Below are positions 26,978-40,900 of a stretch of 64,000 nucleotides of DNA, piece by piece. The notes under the pieces were generated by a model. The model searched no databases. It saw nothing but the letters and a program-made list of their open reading frames with translations, and was not told where the DNA came from. This stretch comes from Vitis vinifera (taxonomy: Eukaryota; Streptophyta; Magnoliopsida; Vitales; Vitaceae): assembly GCF_030704535.1 (NCBI RefSeq), contig NC_081822.1, positions 4,703,001-4,767,000 on the forward strand. The letters run 5' to 3'. The first letter of the stretch is position 1. The number at the start of each line of letters is the position of its first letter. A program made the translations under genes and the position numbers.

Positions 26978-29900
26978 TTACAATGGACACACAAAATCAC
27001 CACTAGTTTCTATATCTTCATCAGCGTCAATGTCATCAAGATCCATGCTGCCTTCCATAAAAGGCCCACCCGCCTTGCGCACTCCGGTAGTTTTCCTTGC
27101 CTCTTGTATTATGGATAGTATCTCTTCTACACTTTGGGATGGGTTATTTACATCATTTTTCTGCCAGCTTCCTCCATCCATCATTTCTATAGGCAAGTTC
27201 TTTAAGAACCACGGATGTGTCTTAATTTCCGGGATTGTTATTCTCTGCAAAGATACAAATAGGAACACAACAAGAACATCAGAGGTTCGGATCCAGATTC
27301 AACATCGCATTTACTGTGCAAAGAGAGAATGGAAAAAAGATAAAAAAAAAGAGAAAAAAAGAAAAAAGGCTAACGCTAGGGCAATTGCATTGGCTAACTA
27401 GAAGAAAAAAGAATTCAAATTACTTGTCAACTAAGAGCTCTGCATGAAATACCTCTAATTTTATTGACACTTATATGGTCTATGTTACCCCATTCAAGAA
27501 GATTTCAAATCTAATGGTTATTAGAAGTGAACCAGACCCCTATTAATTGGTTCTTAAGAGTTCTTAATATGAACAAAGTTTGGGTGAGCCAGGCTATCAT
27601 CAACAAGAAGCACATTACCTTATCTGGGTTTGCCACAAAAACTCGAGATAGCAGATGTCTACACTCAATGGACACTCTGACGTAATCTGGAATTGAGTAG
27701 TGGACGCTAAGTATTCTCTGTCATGAGCAGAAAAATCATGATTAAAAATAAGAAAACCAACGTATAATCAACACGAGCTTGCTTTGTTTTTTGTTTCTTT
27801 TTGGGCGGATTTTTTTTTCTTAGGAGGAGATGGTGGGGGAGGGGGAGGATGTTGGTACTATACTCACACCAATTGTCTTCCTGAAGTTTCTGGGATCATC
27901 AGGATCTTCAAAGGGATACGCCCCAACCAGCATCACATATAAAGTGACCCCACAGGACCAAACATCTGAGAGCTACAGTTCTTAAGGATTAGATATGGAT
28001 AAATAAGTGGTAAGGCAAACACAGCGGGCAAAAGAGAGAAATTGGTTTCACCTTCCCATCATATTCTTTTCTAGACAGGACCTCAGGTGCAATGTAGGCT
28101 GGTGTTCCAACAGTAGATTTTGGTTGAGAGTGCAACACAGATGACTACACAAAAGACAGCCACTATTCAGAGTTTCATCAAATAACAGCAGCAACTAGAA
28201 AATATTCATGATCTGGTTCTGCCTCATTAGCACAACAATTACCTTTGAGTATCCAAAATCACATATTTTGACACGTGGTGCTGTACTTCCATCTAAGAGT
28301 GTATTTTCCAGCTTAAGATCTCTATGACAAATTCGCTGCAAGTATTACATAAACCTCTTTAAAACCAGTCAGCTTGAGGACCCTGAAATAACTATTTACA
28401 ATAGAAATTTACAACACATAAACAAGAAAAGATTAAAATAATACCATTGAATGGCAGTAACTGACTCCAGATATCAGTTGTTGGAAGAAAAATCTTGCCT
28501 GATGCAAATTAACAGAAACAGCAAAGTGGTAAGACTTAAACTAAATTCTTCATCAATAACTATATAGATACAATCATACAAGCATAGAGCTTTGGAGGAA
28601 TCCATCCTTTCATAATTTTCAAGGAATGCGTAATGGAGATAATGATGCCACGGATGCACAAGAAAAACTACCCTAAAAAAAGGGTAAAATTGTCGCATGG
28701 AATTTCTCATCCATAATGGTCCCTCTCAGAACGTTTATATTCGGCTGCTTATAAATGTCATCCATGGCAATGTCTTATACACCCTACTTTTTGTTACTAC
28801 AGATGCTCCAATCTATCCATACCCTTGTAAAAGAGGCCTATCATTTGGAGAGAAACAATCTAATAATCTTAATACCTTAACCACTAATCAGTCAGAATGA
28901 ACTGCACTTTCATGATCAAGAAAGCAATATGGTAAAACCACCACACCTAAATAAGTTTTGAATTTGGCCCAGGTATATGTTAGCCAACAACTAGGGGTTT
29001 TGATTGAAGTATTTGTCCCAGGAGTTGGAAATAATATGAGATTGAAGCCATTTCCATTTGTTCTTGCAGTACTTGGGCACAAATTCCATCTATTAAACTG
29101 AAGCAATCATTTCCACCTCCAGCCCACCAGGAAAGGAAGCAAAGATATTGCAAAGCTGGGTTCATCACAGGAACTTGTAAATTTGTAAGTATTCTTGAAG
29201 TTTTAAAGCTAACCCGATAACACAAAATCATTTTAAAAGCCACAGAAACAAATTGTGCAAGATACAGATGGAACATTTTCATTTCCATGGATGACCCAAA
29301 CAACACTCACTACATAGTTAATGATTTTTTGCTTGAATTTTCCTCTTTTACTTTACCTCATCCTCACTGAATCTACCAGCATTGCATATCCTCCCAAAGA
29401 GTTCTCCTCCTGCAGCATACTCCATGACTATCGCTAGATGAGTTGGTGTCAGCAAGACCTGCAATGATAGCCACCCAAACTCTTAATCTGAATTAACAAA
29501 GATACACTGGTAAATTTCCAACCCTTTTAGTTTCTCTTAATGGGAGTTGAGCTCATACAAATAAAGGAGGAACAACAACATTCTACTAACTTAAGCATGA
29601 AAGGCTATGTGGGCATTAGCAAATGCCTTGTCATATTTTGATAATCTAGAATGGAAACTGAAGCTTTATTTTGGGTTTGGTTTTCAAATTAAGCAAGAAA
29701 CTGGATCAGCTGGTAACAGCATTCCTCACAGTATACAAAACAAAATAAGTTTGTCTTCAAGTATCATTTTTCTTCAGATTTCTTAGTCTAATCGCAAAAG
29801 GTATATCCTTGAAGAACACATTCATTTCTAGTGGAAATAGACTCAGAGTTACTGATTTAGAAATTTGTAAAAACAAAAAATCACCTGAATGGTCGAAAGA

Positions 29901-30627
29901 AGGATTTTCCAATGACTAGTTTTATAAAAAAATATTGTTAAAAAAAAAAAAAAAACAGAGCCCTGAAAACAAGGACAGGCATCTCCTAATGAGAGAAAAT
30001 ATAATTCTCTCGTGAGGGATCTCAAGATTCTCAACCATAGAAATAAATAACAAGTCTAAAACCCGAACAAAACCTCTCACCATTGAGCATTAAGTATTCG
30101 TCCCTCCTGCATAGAATGTTCATACCACATTGAAGGAAACTAGCATTTATACTAACCATCTAAATCCCCAACAAAACACTCATACAACATAAAGAACTTT
30201 AAATACAAACCTCCTTGAATCTAACTATATTGGGATGCATCAATGATCTATGGTTCATAATTTCCCTTTGCACATGTTCATCAATCTGCAACACAAAACA
30301 ACCTCTATATCTGTAATAAGATCAAAGACTGAAAGCAAGAACATTATCCTTTTTTATACAAAATCAGCTTTAAAAATCCCAACCAAGAATTTAAAAGCCC
30401 GGATGAAAAAGAAAGTGTAATCACATCTGACACATCAAATTTCCTTAAAAAAAAAAAAAAAAAAAAAGAATTAGAAGAAAGGAAAAAAGAAACGGTCAAC
30501 CCTGTACCTTCTGGCCTCTCTCAATAAACTTAACAGCAAAGAGTTCTCTAGTGCGCTTATCCGAAACAAGCCTGGCAACCCCGAAATTCCCAGATCCAAT
30601 ATCTTTAATAATCTCGTAACGCTCCAT
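26978..30627 (-). CDS. SnRK2.8: SnRK2 serine/threonine kinase, subclass II (SnRK2.8-like)
   Basis: Nine exons total 1008 bases, 335 residues: 30508-30627, 30211-30285, 29357-29458, 28445-28498, 28243-28335, 28052-28144, 27868-27972, 27619-27717, 26978-27244. Exon sizes 75, 102, 54, 93, 93, 105 and 99 are the conserved SnRK2 set. The kinase starts [20 protein letters not shown] with Lys33 in FAVKF. It has [11 protein letters not shown], and an activation loop with [21 protein letters not shown]. The C-terminus is acidic ([18 protein letters not shown]). The family acts in osmotic-stress and ABA signalling. Choosing the donor GGT|GTGAGT in exon 7 keeps the frame. Subclass II is inferred from the short C-terminus and from synteny with At1g78290. 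Confidence 0.95.
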
Positions 30628-31718
30628 AGCTTTAGATCATCAAACTACAAAATCCGAAGAGTCTAGCTATATATTTCCAATTTTTTCCTCTCCCCTCTCT
30701 ATCGTCTCAGTTCTTCGTCAAAGAAAGGGGCATGGATTTCTAAGCTGTTGGAGTAAAGGCAACTTGTAGTTTTGAGTTTATCCCGTCCTTGATGAAGTAC
30801 AAACCCCCATTGTATCGGTCGGGCAGCCTTCAATTGTATTTTACGCTGTGAGCATGGTGACCGGAGAAACGTGTAGAAAAACGTGGAGAGACCTGGAATT
30901 TGCAGCTGACAATGACATGGTTTTGTTAGTATCAGGCGGTGTGCAGCATGCGGATACCCTTGTTTTCCATGGCCATGAGGGAACGGCTGGCGGTCCTAGA
31001 TTTGCCACGTCCCTACGGCACCCGCTGAATTTTCCTTCCTTAAAACCCTTGCAGCACGTCAACTACACGTCATCGATATGTTACATGATATACATGTTCT
31101 GTTAATCTTATGATTCTGACACATCATCTTATTCGATGATCCACCTCAACCCTATATCCTTTTCAATTTGTTTTTGGTAAATAGACGGATTAGATAATTT
31201 TTTTCAATAATAATAATAATTAAATAACTAAAGCTATTCAATTAAGTAAAATTGGCATAATACAATTTCAACCATTAAACAGTTTTTTGGCCCCCTTCTC
31301 ACAATAGGACAAATTTTAAAGAAGAGAAGGCGTGCCATGGTCGCAAGGTGCCACTACGAGATACAGAGGCGACCAACCGAACAATTGAAAAACCATGTGT
31401 AATGACTGGGGTTGGTTGCAAGTTGCTGCTACTAGACAAAGGGGAGACAGCTTGGTAAGACCCACATATTGATGGGTCATGACTGTGCAGTAAATATTTG
31501 CGACTTTGGAAGAAAAAAAAATCTAAATTATATAATTTGTTTATGAATATGGTTGGCAATGAACGGTATACATATAAACCTGATTGTAACATTTTTTTTT
31601 CACCATATGAAAGGGTAGCTGCTGAGATTGTAATTTCTGAATCTGTTAAATCAATCTCAGAGGATCCTGTATTGCTATAAATATATACATATACACCCGA
31701 CAGAATAAGCTGAACGTT
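30628..31718. promoter_or_regulatory. Intergenic region with a cluster of ACGT-core elements
   Basis: This holds the SnRK2 promoter and the 3' end of the PCO gene. Five ACGT cores lie at 30869-31070: AACGTG at 30868, AACGTGG at 30880, CCACGTCC at 31005, GCACGTC at 31054 and ACACGTCA at 31065. They are 240-450 bases upstream of the kinase ATG. ACGT cores are binding sites of bZIP factors including ABA-response factors. Function here is inference. Small ORFs in this stretch overlap each other on both strands and have no family signal. Confidence 0.4.
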
Positions 31719-33384
31719 CTATGAACAAGTCATGAGCTCATCCCCAGCAGCGACAACGGAAGGGCCAAGATATGGTGCTCTAGTGACCACTAGATCATCT
31801 GGCAAATCTCTTTCCTCAAGTATGACGTAACCTGCGCCACAAATATTGAAGCAGCAAAATCAAAATCCATCTCAAGATCAGGTAAGCATCATATCTCATT
31901 ACTTTTTACTCACCAGGAAGCGTTGGAATTGGCATGTCATTAAAGTAAGTGGAAGGCCTTCCAAACTCCTCACTGTATGGCGGAGCCAACACATCCAAGA
32001 TGGCACAAGGAGTGAGTGCTGTGAAGGAATGAATGTTTCCACCGCTCCTTGGGAATAAGATGGATGGCTCGCGTGGTGCGTTGAAGATGCTGTTTGTCAC
32101 AATTCCAGCTAGTCCAACTGCACCCACCAATTCCATAATAAAATCTCCACGTTCCCATAGGATTTGACAACGGGAAAATGAAAGTCGCTATTCGATAGTC
32201 AAAAAATGCAATTGATGTTGCTTAATTTGAATATCCTTTCCATACTTATGTATAGATGATGTTTCAGCTGTGAGTTGCATATTCTACCTCGTCCAGAACC
32301 TCGTCCACATAGCTACAGCCTACAGGCACTATTACTCCAGAGACTCTTAACTTAAACGCGACCGTTGGGGATTGACTATCGTGAACAAGTGTGTCAATTT
32401 CTCCCAACTCCTATGTAAAGTTTCCATATAAATAATCATGCTCGAGCTTAATAACTGTCCCTACAGATTCATTTACCTGATCAAAGTTTAATTAAGAAGG
32501 GGTTAAAAATGGAGGTATATGTGGGGAATGGGGTAAGTAGTACCCCAACTATGTATCTGGAGAATGGAGATCCTTCTGCTTGACGCTAAACCATCGGAAG
32601 AAGTTGCTTCTGCACATACTCTAAGAACCGTATGTTGTTCATCTTCAATTTAATTCCCTAGATAAGGCATGAAGTGTGTCTGGATTAACTGATTTATTAG
32701 TGTATTGATCATTCTTTGTTAAAATGTGTCTTGATGGCATCATGATATATGCATAAAGAAAGAGCACAACTACAATCAAGTTCTTACTTGTTCTGCAGCT
32801 GGAATTCTCTGCTTTCACCCAGTCATAAGCTTTAACATGAACAGAACCATAGAGGAGTTTGCTCAGAACCGTCATATTTGGATGATCATGAAGGGGAAAT
32901 GTTCCTCCTGCAGGGAAGCAAAACACTCCCATCTGCCCATCACAAAACCAAGTCATCCCATTTTACCTTTCACTGATCGTCAAAACAAATAACATTCCAC
33001 ATCCTGGCATTCACAAACATGTTTTCACTTACAGAGAAATTGTCGCATTCACGTATGTGAATATAAGTTATTTCAGAGACTGCTTGTCCGCAAACCAATC
33101 CTTTTGTAATCTTTGGGCTTGAAAATGGAGACTGGTGTAAGCTAAATTCGTCAATCCCAACATCGATGGCTTCCATTAAGTCTGCGTGAAATGAAATTCA
33201 AAACTTCATACAAACTTGCAACTCTTTTTCTCAATAAATATTCATGAAAGGAGATCGATGCAATACCTAGGAGATTCTTCAGCCACTGAATCTGTTGGAA
33301 AGTTGGAAGCTCCTTCTGAGAGAACACAGCATCACAGGCATCATACAGCACTTGTATCTTACTTCTCTCAATTGCGCAGTCCAT
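31719..33384 (-). CDS. PCO: Plant cysteine oxidase (PCO; ADO/DUF1637 family)
   Basis: Five exons total 729 bases, 242 residues, the length of PCO4/5: 33267-33384, 33033-33181, 32788-32932, 31914-32117, 31719-31831. The protein starts MDCAIERSKIQVLYDACDAV. An in-frame ATG at 33468 would add 28 residues. The cupin fold shows FPLHDHPNMTVLSKLLYGS (HxH iron ligands), then VHVKAYDW, and the third ligand in GGNIHSFTALTPCAILDVL, followed by PPY. PCOs oxidise the N-terminal cysteine of ERF-VII factors using O2, marking them for the N-degron pathway, and so act as plant oxygen sensors. The gene lies head-to-tail with the SnRK2 gene on the same strand. Confidence 0.94.
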
Positions 33385-33468
33385 GGCCTTCTGTTGCCTG
33401 AATTTGTCATGCACCACTGGAAGCCGGTGAATGGTGATAAATAGAGAGAGAAGACTTGTAAAATTCAA

Positions 33469-36112
33469 ACTACATCAACTAAACCTGGGGCTTTGTCTTG
33501 ACTTTGGCTTACTGTGGGCTTCTTTTTTCTTCTCGCTTGTGTTTCTGCTTTTCCAAGTCACGATTGCCTCATGGCCTTGAGGTAATTATGAAGTCTCGGT
33601 ACGCACACATCATCCCAATGAGAATTATTGAAAGGCAAAGTCGTCATTCCCAACAGGAACTCTCCTAATTCAAGTGAATCAGGATATTGGCTTATGCAGT
33701 AACCGGTAAGTTCATAGCATAAGAATATTAAATTTCACAACGAAACACATGAAAACAATTGATTGAGTTTTACGGGAAGAGCATTACTTCATACTCCACC
33801 AAAAAATAACACTGCCTTGGCCTAAGCACTCGTTTTTCCATAACGCTAAGGTTTAAGCTAAACACAGGGCAGGCGTTTATGAGACTGCTCGGAGACGTTT
33901 GTAGGTGAATCGTGCGAAATGTCACATAAAGAGATCATATGAGAATTAAGAAACAAGGCTGAGGTTGATGCAATGATGCATTCATATAACAAGTTAGGGA
34001 GCAGGGTCCAACAATGCCCTTAATCACAAGGTAAGGACAGAAAGACTTTTCACACTAGAGTGCAGCATTCACATTTCAATGCTTCATAGTGAATTTGGTA
34101 TGCATTGTGTGAAACATCCCACCCAAAACCAACGGGCCCGCCCAAGCAGACAATGACAATCATGAGTCTCAACTCTTTTTGACCTACGAAATTGGAAGTT
34201 TCTGGGGAAAAAATCATTAATCTTTACTACGTGCGATTACCTCGTTTGGAGTGCGGACCATCAACCGTGGAAATTGAAATGGCTAAGATGTCTTCGAATA
34301 TTTCAAAATATATCTGTATACGTATGATGTTTAAAAGTCGGATGCGAATCCCATTAATATTATAAATTTATGGATAAAATTTAATTTATAATAATAATAA
34401 TAATAATTTTTAATTTTTTTCTAAATAAATAATCTTCAAACTAAATAACACTTGATAATATATTAAATTTATTAGTATGTCTATTAATTTTTTAAAAAAA
34501 ATTGAAATTCAAATAATAAACCTATTAATACCATAAATTTATGAATAAAAATTATTTTAGACCATATTATTTTTTCTGTACATAATTATATTTTATAAAT
34601 TTTATCATTAAAAAAAATAAACTTTAAATAGATTTTATATTTAATTTATTAATTATTTTAACAATTTTTATAAATAATTTAAAACTAAAAAAATAAATAT
34701 AGTTACCGAAAAGAATAATACATCAAAACTAATAGATCATAACTTATGACTTTACAGTTGTTTCTCCTCTAAACATGATGATATTTTTTAAATTTTCTCA
34801 TAAAGTAAATATATTATAAATTAAGTAAGACATAGTTAATAAATTCAAATTTTTTTATCTAATTTTTTTATTTTTAATATTAATTTTGAATTCAAAAATT
34901 TGATTTAATTAATTGCATACTAAATTAAAACATTATATTCTTAATTAAGTACTTAACATGACTTCACTCATTTTCATATTAAAAATTTTAAATTTTATGT
35001 GTTATTCATTTTAAATAAAATATTATTAATAATTTTTAAATTATTATTATTCATTTTTAGAAAAAAAAATATATGAAGATATTAATAACTTGTGTTTTTT
35101 GTATACACTAAAATCGTATTTTTTTTTTGTAAAAAAAAATATAATTTATGATTTATCATAATATCTTTATTCATGTTATACTAAAAATTATTTATTTTTT
35201 TAATTTATTTGTAATTATAAAATTATTTTTATTTTTAATAAAACTTAAATAAATTTAATTATATATATTATATAAATTATATTTACAATGTTTTCACAAA
35301 ATAAAAAAAGAATATTTTTTAAAAAATCCATTTTTTTTAAAGCAAGTTGACAAACAACTTTATTTTTATAAAATATTAAAAAAAAACAAACAATGTTTTT
35401 TTTTTAACTTACAAAAAATTTTAAAAATAAGCATAAAAAGCATGATCAAACGGTCCTATTATTTTTTTTTAAATTTATAAAAATATGAAAATAAAGAGAT
35501 TTTAGGTATTATTTTACAAAAATATTAATTAATCTTTAATATGAAATAAAATATATTTTAATCTTTTTGAATTAAAAAAATGATTATATTTTCTCAAATA
35601 TTATCCTTCATTATAACTTATCTCAATTTTCCCTAAATTTTTTCCTTTTATAACTATATGTTAAGAGTATTTTTATGGAATATGGAAATTTAGGTATGTT
35701 ATCATGATGTTCCTTTTTCTACTTCGCCGTTAACAAATTTCCGGTTCCGTCAACGGTTACAAACTCACAAATTGCGAGGGACACCGAGTCAGAGACCCTG
35801 TAATCCGTCACGGGTTATATGGGTCAGTGGACCAGAGGCCCAATAATCCCTCTATAGCCCAACTCACGGATGCGTGCCAGCTGCCTACCCATTGCGATCC
35901 CCTATATCCCTCGAAATCGGACGGTCCCTATTCACTTCTCCCAAATCACTCTCTGGCAACGCGATCATAGCTCCACCACCCCCAAAAAAGAAACAGGCTA
36001 AAACAAACCACCCCTGGCTCTATCCCTCTCAAAACCAAACCACACCAAAACCAACAGATCTAGAAATCGCAGGCTCTCTCTTCCCCCAACAGAAAAAAAT
36101 TCATCAGAATCA
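33469..36112. other. Intergenic; strongly AT-rich
   Basis: Between the divergent PCO and 14-3-3 genes. From about 34320 to 35680 the sequence is extremely AT-rich, with many A/T homopolymers and ATA runs; no ORF or RNA gene is visible. The last 400 bases become GC-richer and should contain the 14-3-3 promoter and 5' UTR. Confidence 0.6.
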
Positions 36113-37951
36113 ATGGCGGCAGCTCCATCCGCACGCGAAGAGAACGTCTACATGGCGAAACTAGCCGAGCAAGCCGAGCGCTACGAAGAGATGGTGGAGT
36201 TCATGGAGAAGGTCTCGGCCGCCGTGGATTCCGAGGAACTCACTGTCGAGGAACGGAACCTCCTCTCCGTCGCCTACAAGAACGTGATCGGTGCTCGTCG
36301 AGCCTCCTGGCGCATTATTTCATCCATCGAGCAGAAGGAGGAGAGCCGCGGCAACGAGGACCACGTTGCCATGATCCGCGACTACAGATCTAAGATCGAG
36401 TCCGAGCTCTCCTCGATCTGCGATGGTATTCTCAAGCTTCTTGATTCCCGGCTGATTCCCTCGGCTTCCTCCGGAGACTCCAAGGTCTTTTATCTGAAGA
36501 TGAAGGGCGATTATCATCGCTATCTGGCCGAGTTTAAAACTGGAGCCGAGCGCAAGGAGGCGGCTGAGAGTACCCTCACTGCCTATAAATCTGCTCAGGT
36601 TTGTTTCTGAATGCTCTTGCCTTAAATTTTTTTCATTTCTCTGTAATTTGGCTTTTAATTTGTTTAATTAGTTTTACCTCTTGTGAGTTCGGAACTTTGA
36701 TTCGTTGGTTTTGGGCATCCAATTAACTCTTATGTGGACCTTCATTTAAAAGGGAAAAAGCAAAAAATTCTGTTTCCCTTGCTCATTATTTTATTTTTGC
36801 CGCATAAATCTCTGAGACTTTTCATTGATTTCCTTCTTTGTTGTTTTCTTGCAAATATTCATGTTGTAACCTTATAGTGAAGGTTGGGATTAGAGAAAAT
36901 TTATGTTTGACCTGTTGGGATCTCAGGAGGATAATCTAATATCTTCAAGTAACTGCTGCCGAGGGAGATTATAACTTTGATCCTGTCCTGAACTTTGCAC
37001 CAGACGAAAGAGATTATATCTTTGATCCTGTCCTGTACTTTGAACTATAGGTATTCTATTAATTTTATTTGAATGGTTGTGATGGCAGGATATTGCAAAC
37101 GCAGAACTGGCTCCAACTCATCCAATCCGGCTCGGACTGGCTCTCAACTTCTCTGTGTTTTACTACGAGATTCTGAATTCTCCCGATCGAGCTTGTAACC
37201 TTGCGAAACAGGTGAGTGGATCTGAATATGTCAGCCTTCTTTATTTTGCTTGTTGTGGTGGTATGTATGCCTTTGAAGAAGAAATATTGTAAGGAGTAGA
37301 ATTTGATTAGGTTTTGATTATGGGCCATTCTTTAATTCAGTTGAAAATTTCTTCTTTCCTTTTTTTTCCTTGTTCTAATCTTTTTGTATGATTGTTGAGA
37401 ATGGAAATATCCGAGGGAAAAAAACCATAGAATTTAGATCTTCTGCTTTGCATTGTCTCAGTTTCTGAAAATTTGAAAAACTACCACAACTAAGCCCCAA
37501 ACATTTTGTATTAAGCACGAGTAAATTTTTTTTTCCTACATTTTCTCAGCAAGCGTACCATCTATTGTTGAAACAAGCTGGCTGTTTAAGCTTTCAATCT
37601 ACATAGGCTGTTTGGTATTAGATATGGCTCTCATATGATTTGGATCTTTGCCCATGTTCTTTTTGCCTGTTCTCATCAGGCATTTGATGAAGCCATTGCT
37701 GAATTGGATACCTTGGGTGAGGAGTCATACAAGGATAGCACTTTGATAATGCAACTTCTTCGTGACAATCTCACTCTGTGGACCTCAGATATGCAGGTAT
37801 TAAAACTAGCTCTTCATCAATTTTCCCTCATATCTTCACACTGCTGTCTATGTTAGTTTGATATATAATTTTTAAAATTTCTGGTTTTGATTAGGATGAT
37901 GGGGCAGATGAGATTAAAGAAGCACCAAAGCGTGATGATGAACAGCAGTGA
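36113..37951 (+). CDS. GRF2: 14-3-3 protein (GF14, non-epsilon group; GRF2-like)
   Basis: Four exons total 783 bases, 260 residues: 36113-36598, 37089-37211, 37680-37796, 37895-37951. The four-exon layout is that of the non-epsilon plant 14-3-3 group. Conserved blocks include [74 protein letters not shown] and [11 protein letters not shown], with a divergent acidic tail. 14-3-3 dimers bind phosphoserine/threonine clients; the Lys/Arg/Arg/Tyr pocket residues are present. Synteny with At1g78300 supports the GRF2 (omega) assignment. Confidence 0.96.
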
Positions 37952-40900
37952 GGGTTCTCATCCTCCAACTTGTGCTGAACTTCTCCTTTATTTGTTTTTT
38001 TATAGGAGAAGGTGCTTGTTCCTAATTTCCTTGCCATTCTCAGTTTCTAGGCATTCTTGTTTTTATTGCTGAATCTTGGAGGTACCTGGTTTTTTAGATT
38101 GTCAACTTCAATTCTATCTTTCCGAATGTCATATTTTCATGGAGATGCTAAAGTTTATATCTGCATTAGGCATATCAAAATTCTATTTTCAATAGGCTGA
38201 AAATTCAATTGGTGAATCTTGGGGACAAACAGATGCATCAAAAGTTCAATCATATTCTAGGTTTAATGTTGTCCTTGGTCCTTGTAGATGGTGAGCATTG
38301 TCCTGGTTAATGGTCATTTCCAACCTCTATTTCACCTCTCCTAAGCTTTTTGCAATATTCCCCTTTTCCCTTTATTTATAAACCACAGATCCGAGATTGC
38401 TATTAATGTTTCAACTTATATGCTGTTTTTTGTCGTCATGTCTAAGTTGTGATGGTTTACTAATAGCTCGCAATCACATTGGAAATAGGGCAAGTTGCGG
38501 GGGACATAGGGATTAACAATAATGGTTTCTCTATTATAATGCAACACATGCACTGCTCTTGCTTGCCAAACCCCATCATCTACTTAGGCTATGAATATTT
38601 GTTCCCTAATTTTTATGGAGTCTCTTTGCTGCTCTCATGTAGATGCGACCCCTTTTAGTTTGGATGTTTATGCATGTCTCTGTGAGTGGTGCATGTTTTA
38701 CTGTTAGATCTAGGTGCTATGTTTTAAGGTTTTTAAAATTATTATCCGAAAGGGGTAAAAATTTTATTCAATGATACTGGTATTGCTGACCAAATTTGTA
38801 GTTTGCTGTAACTGATGAAATATAATAACATATGGGGGTGTATTATTGATTGAATTTTTTATCATTTGGTATTTTGGCTGTAACCAACCTTGTTAGGTTG
38901 CAAGTTGCGACCTGACTGTCAGTTACTTCCCATCGTGATGCATGAGGATAACATGACCTTTTTAGCTGATAGTTGGCTTCTTGGTGCTCACCTAACTAGT
39001 TTAACTCACATTTACATGGTCGGTTGTCACGTCTCACTTAAATGTGATTTCGCCCTGGTCCCTGACTAGTAGTTATAGCTTCTTAACCGTAGAGCTGCCC
39101 ATTTTCATGAGGAATTATTGCTGTTTAGCCTCTTTGTTATTTACTGGGGTTGAGAGACGCTGAACTTCAAATTATTGTGGATGGGATTAACCAATCTTTG
39201 AAAATAATTCCTGGTTGTTCCAACAGAGCAGAGGAGATTAAAATCTGATTGATCTACTGGTTTGAACCACAAATAATGCACTAATTTGGGTGCGTTATAG
39301 GGTTTGTTTTCTGGAATTATAGTGTTGGAGATGATGACCATTTATGAGATCGTTGTATGCTTGTTAATAATTTTATTTTGCTTTATTTTTTCTATTTTTC
39401 CTTTATTTATTTATTTTTTGGCAAGTTTGAATGGTGATATGTATATATTAATATTACCTTCGGTACTTTTCACCTAATGTGCCCCTCATTCATGCACTTG
39501 AACGTATTAGAGTTTTTGAAACTTAAAGGAAGCCATTGGATACCTTGAGGAGCGTTTAAAGGTCGTTGGATAGCGGTATAGAGCTTATATCACCACTTGC
39601 TTGGTTGGTGCGACCTAATTTGCTTAGCATACGTTGGTTGGGGTGTCAAACTACTCAATATTAGGATTTACAATTAATTTTTATTTTTAAAAATATTAAA
39701 GGTTACACTTAACAATATTTGAATGGAATTCATTTTATGCATCATCCTCTAATTCATCTATTTGGAGCTTAAATAATATTTTTAAATAAAACTCTCAAAA
39801 GGTGGGTCCTACTAACCTAGTGAATTGGATAAAACTCTCAAAGGACGGTCCTGTTAACCCAGTGGCTAGTGGTTTTAGCGTAATTAGAAAAGTCATTTTT
39901 TAAATATCAAAATTATTATTGTTAGTACAATAACCTCATTTAGTTTAAAAGTTATGGTTGCCTCGCGCTTGCAGTGTCTTTTTCTTGTGGCGGCATGTTT
40001 CAATGTTTTAAAGCTTTCATATTGCTGTTCCAACAAAAAAATAGTAGTAAAATTGTTGACCAGTTCGAGTTTCCTTTTATCTTATGCTTATCTAGATGTT
40101 CAGAAATATGTGGGAAATAAAAAAGGCAACTGCCATTGAATAAATTTCCTCCCGTAATTGGAGCAAAGCCCATCCACCCAGGAGAGTGGTTTAGTCATTA
40201 TCAAATTGCATAAAATTTCAAGCAGGGACATCATATTTATTTTGATCCGAGTGGTCTGCACATAAAAAATAAATTTATAAGGATAAAATCAGACAAACAA
40301 ACAAGGCATTAAAAAGGGCTCTATAGAATCCGTACCGACCAAATCAGGTTTCGTGTAACACCTCCCTTGGCCTTTAATCCTTCTCTCTTGGTTGTGACTT
40401 TTTAATTTAAAAACATTCATCTTATTACTTCATTTTTTTTTTCCACCTCGTACCATGACACAGGGTGTGAAGATTATATTTAGAATGATAAATCTTTAAA
40501 TATGTTGCTGAAACAACTACAAGTACAACCATTCTGGATGAGGATTAGCAAAAGATAACTAAAACCTTTTTTTTTTTTTTCCTTTTTTTTATTTATTTCA
40601 TTTTATTTATTTATTTTTTCATTCCATGACAAACAATTCAAGAGTTAAATTTGCATTGACGGTAGGTATAGTTAAGCCTGTGAAACGAAAAGCTATGACC
40701 ACATGAAAAAGAAGTCATACCCCACCTTGAATGTAGGCAGGCATCTCGTGGAATCTGATTAGTGCACTAGCACTTGCCTTCCAACCACTCAAGTTCTAAT
40801 GTTCAGCCTCGGCCAAAATGGGCTCCCCAATTATGTATCACACATTGATTCATGACCTTGTTGGGTTCCACAAACGTCTTTACATTCAACTCCCAAACCA

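Noticed and set aside
30848-31105. 85-codon open frame upstream of the SnRK2 gene
   Set aside because: An opposing frame of similar size covers the same bases, there is no family match, and the position is that of a promoter.
35874-36164. 96-codon open frame overlapping the start of the 14-3-3 gene
   Set aside because: It is in a different frame from the 14-3-3 protein, is Pro/Lys-rich from the 5' leader and has no family signal.
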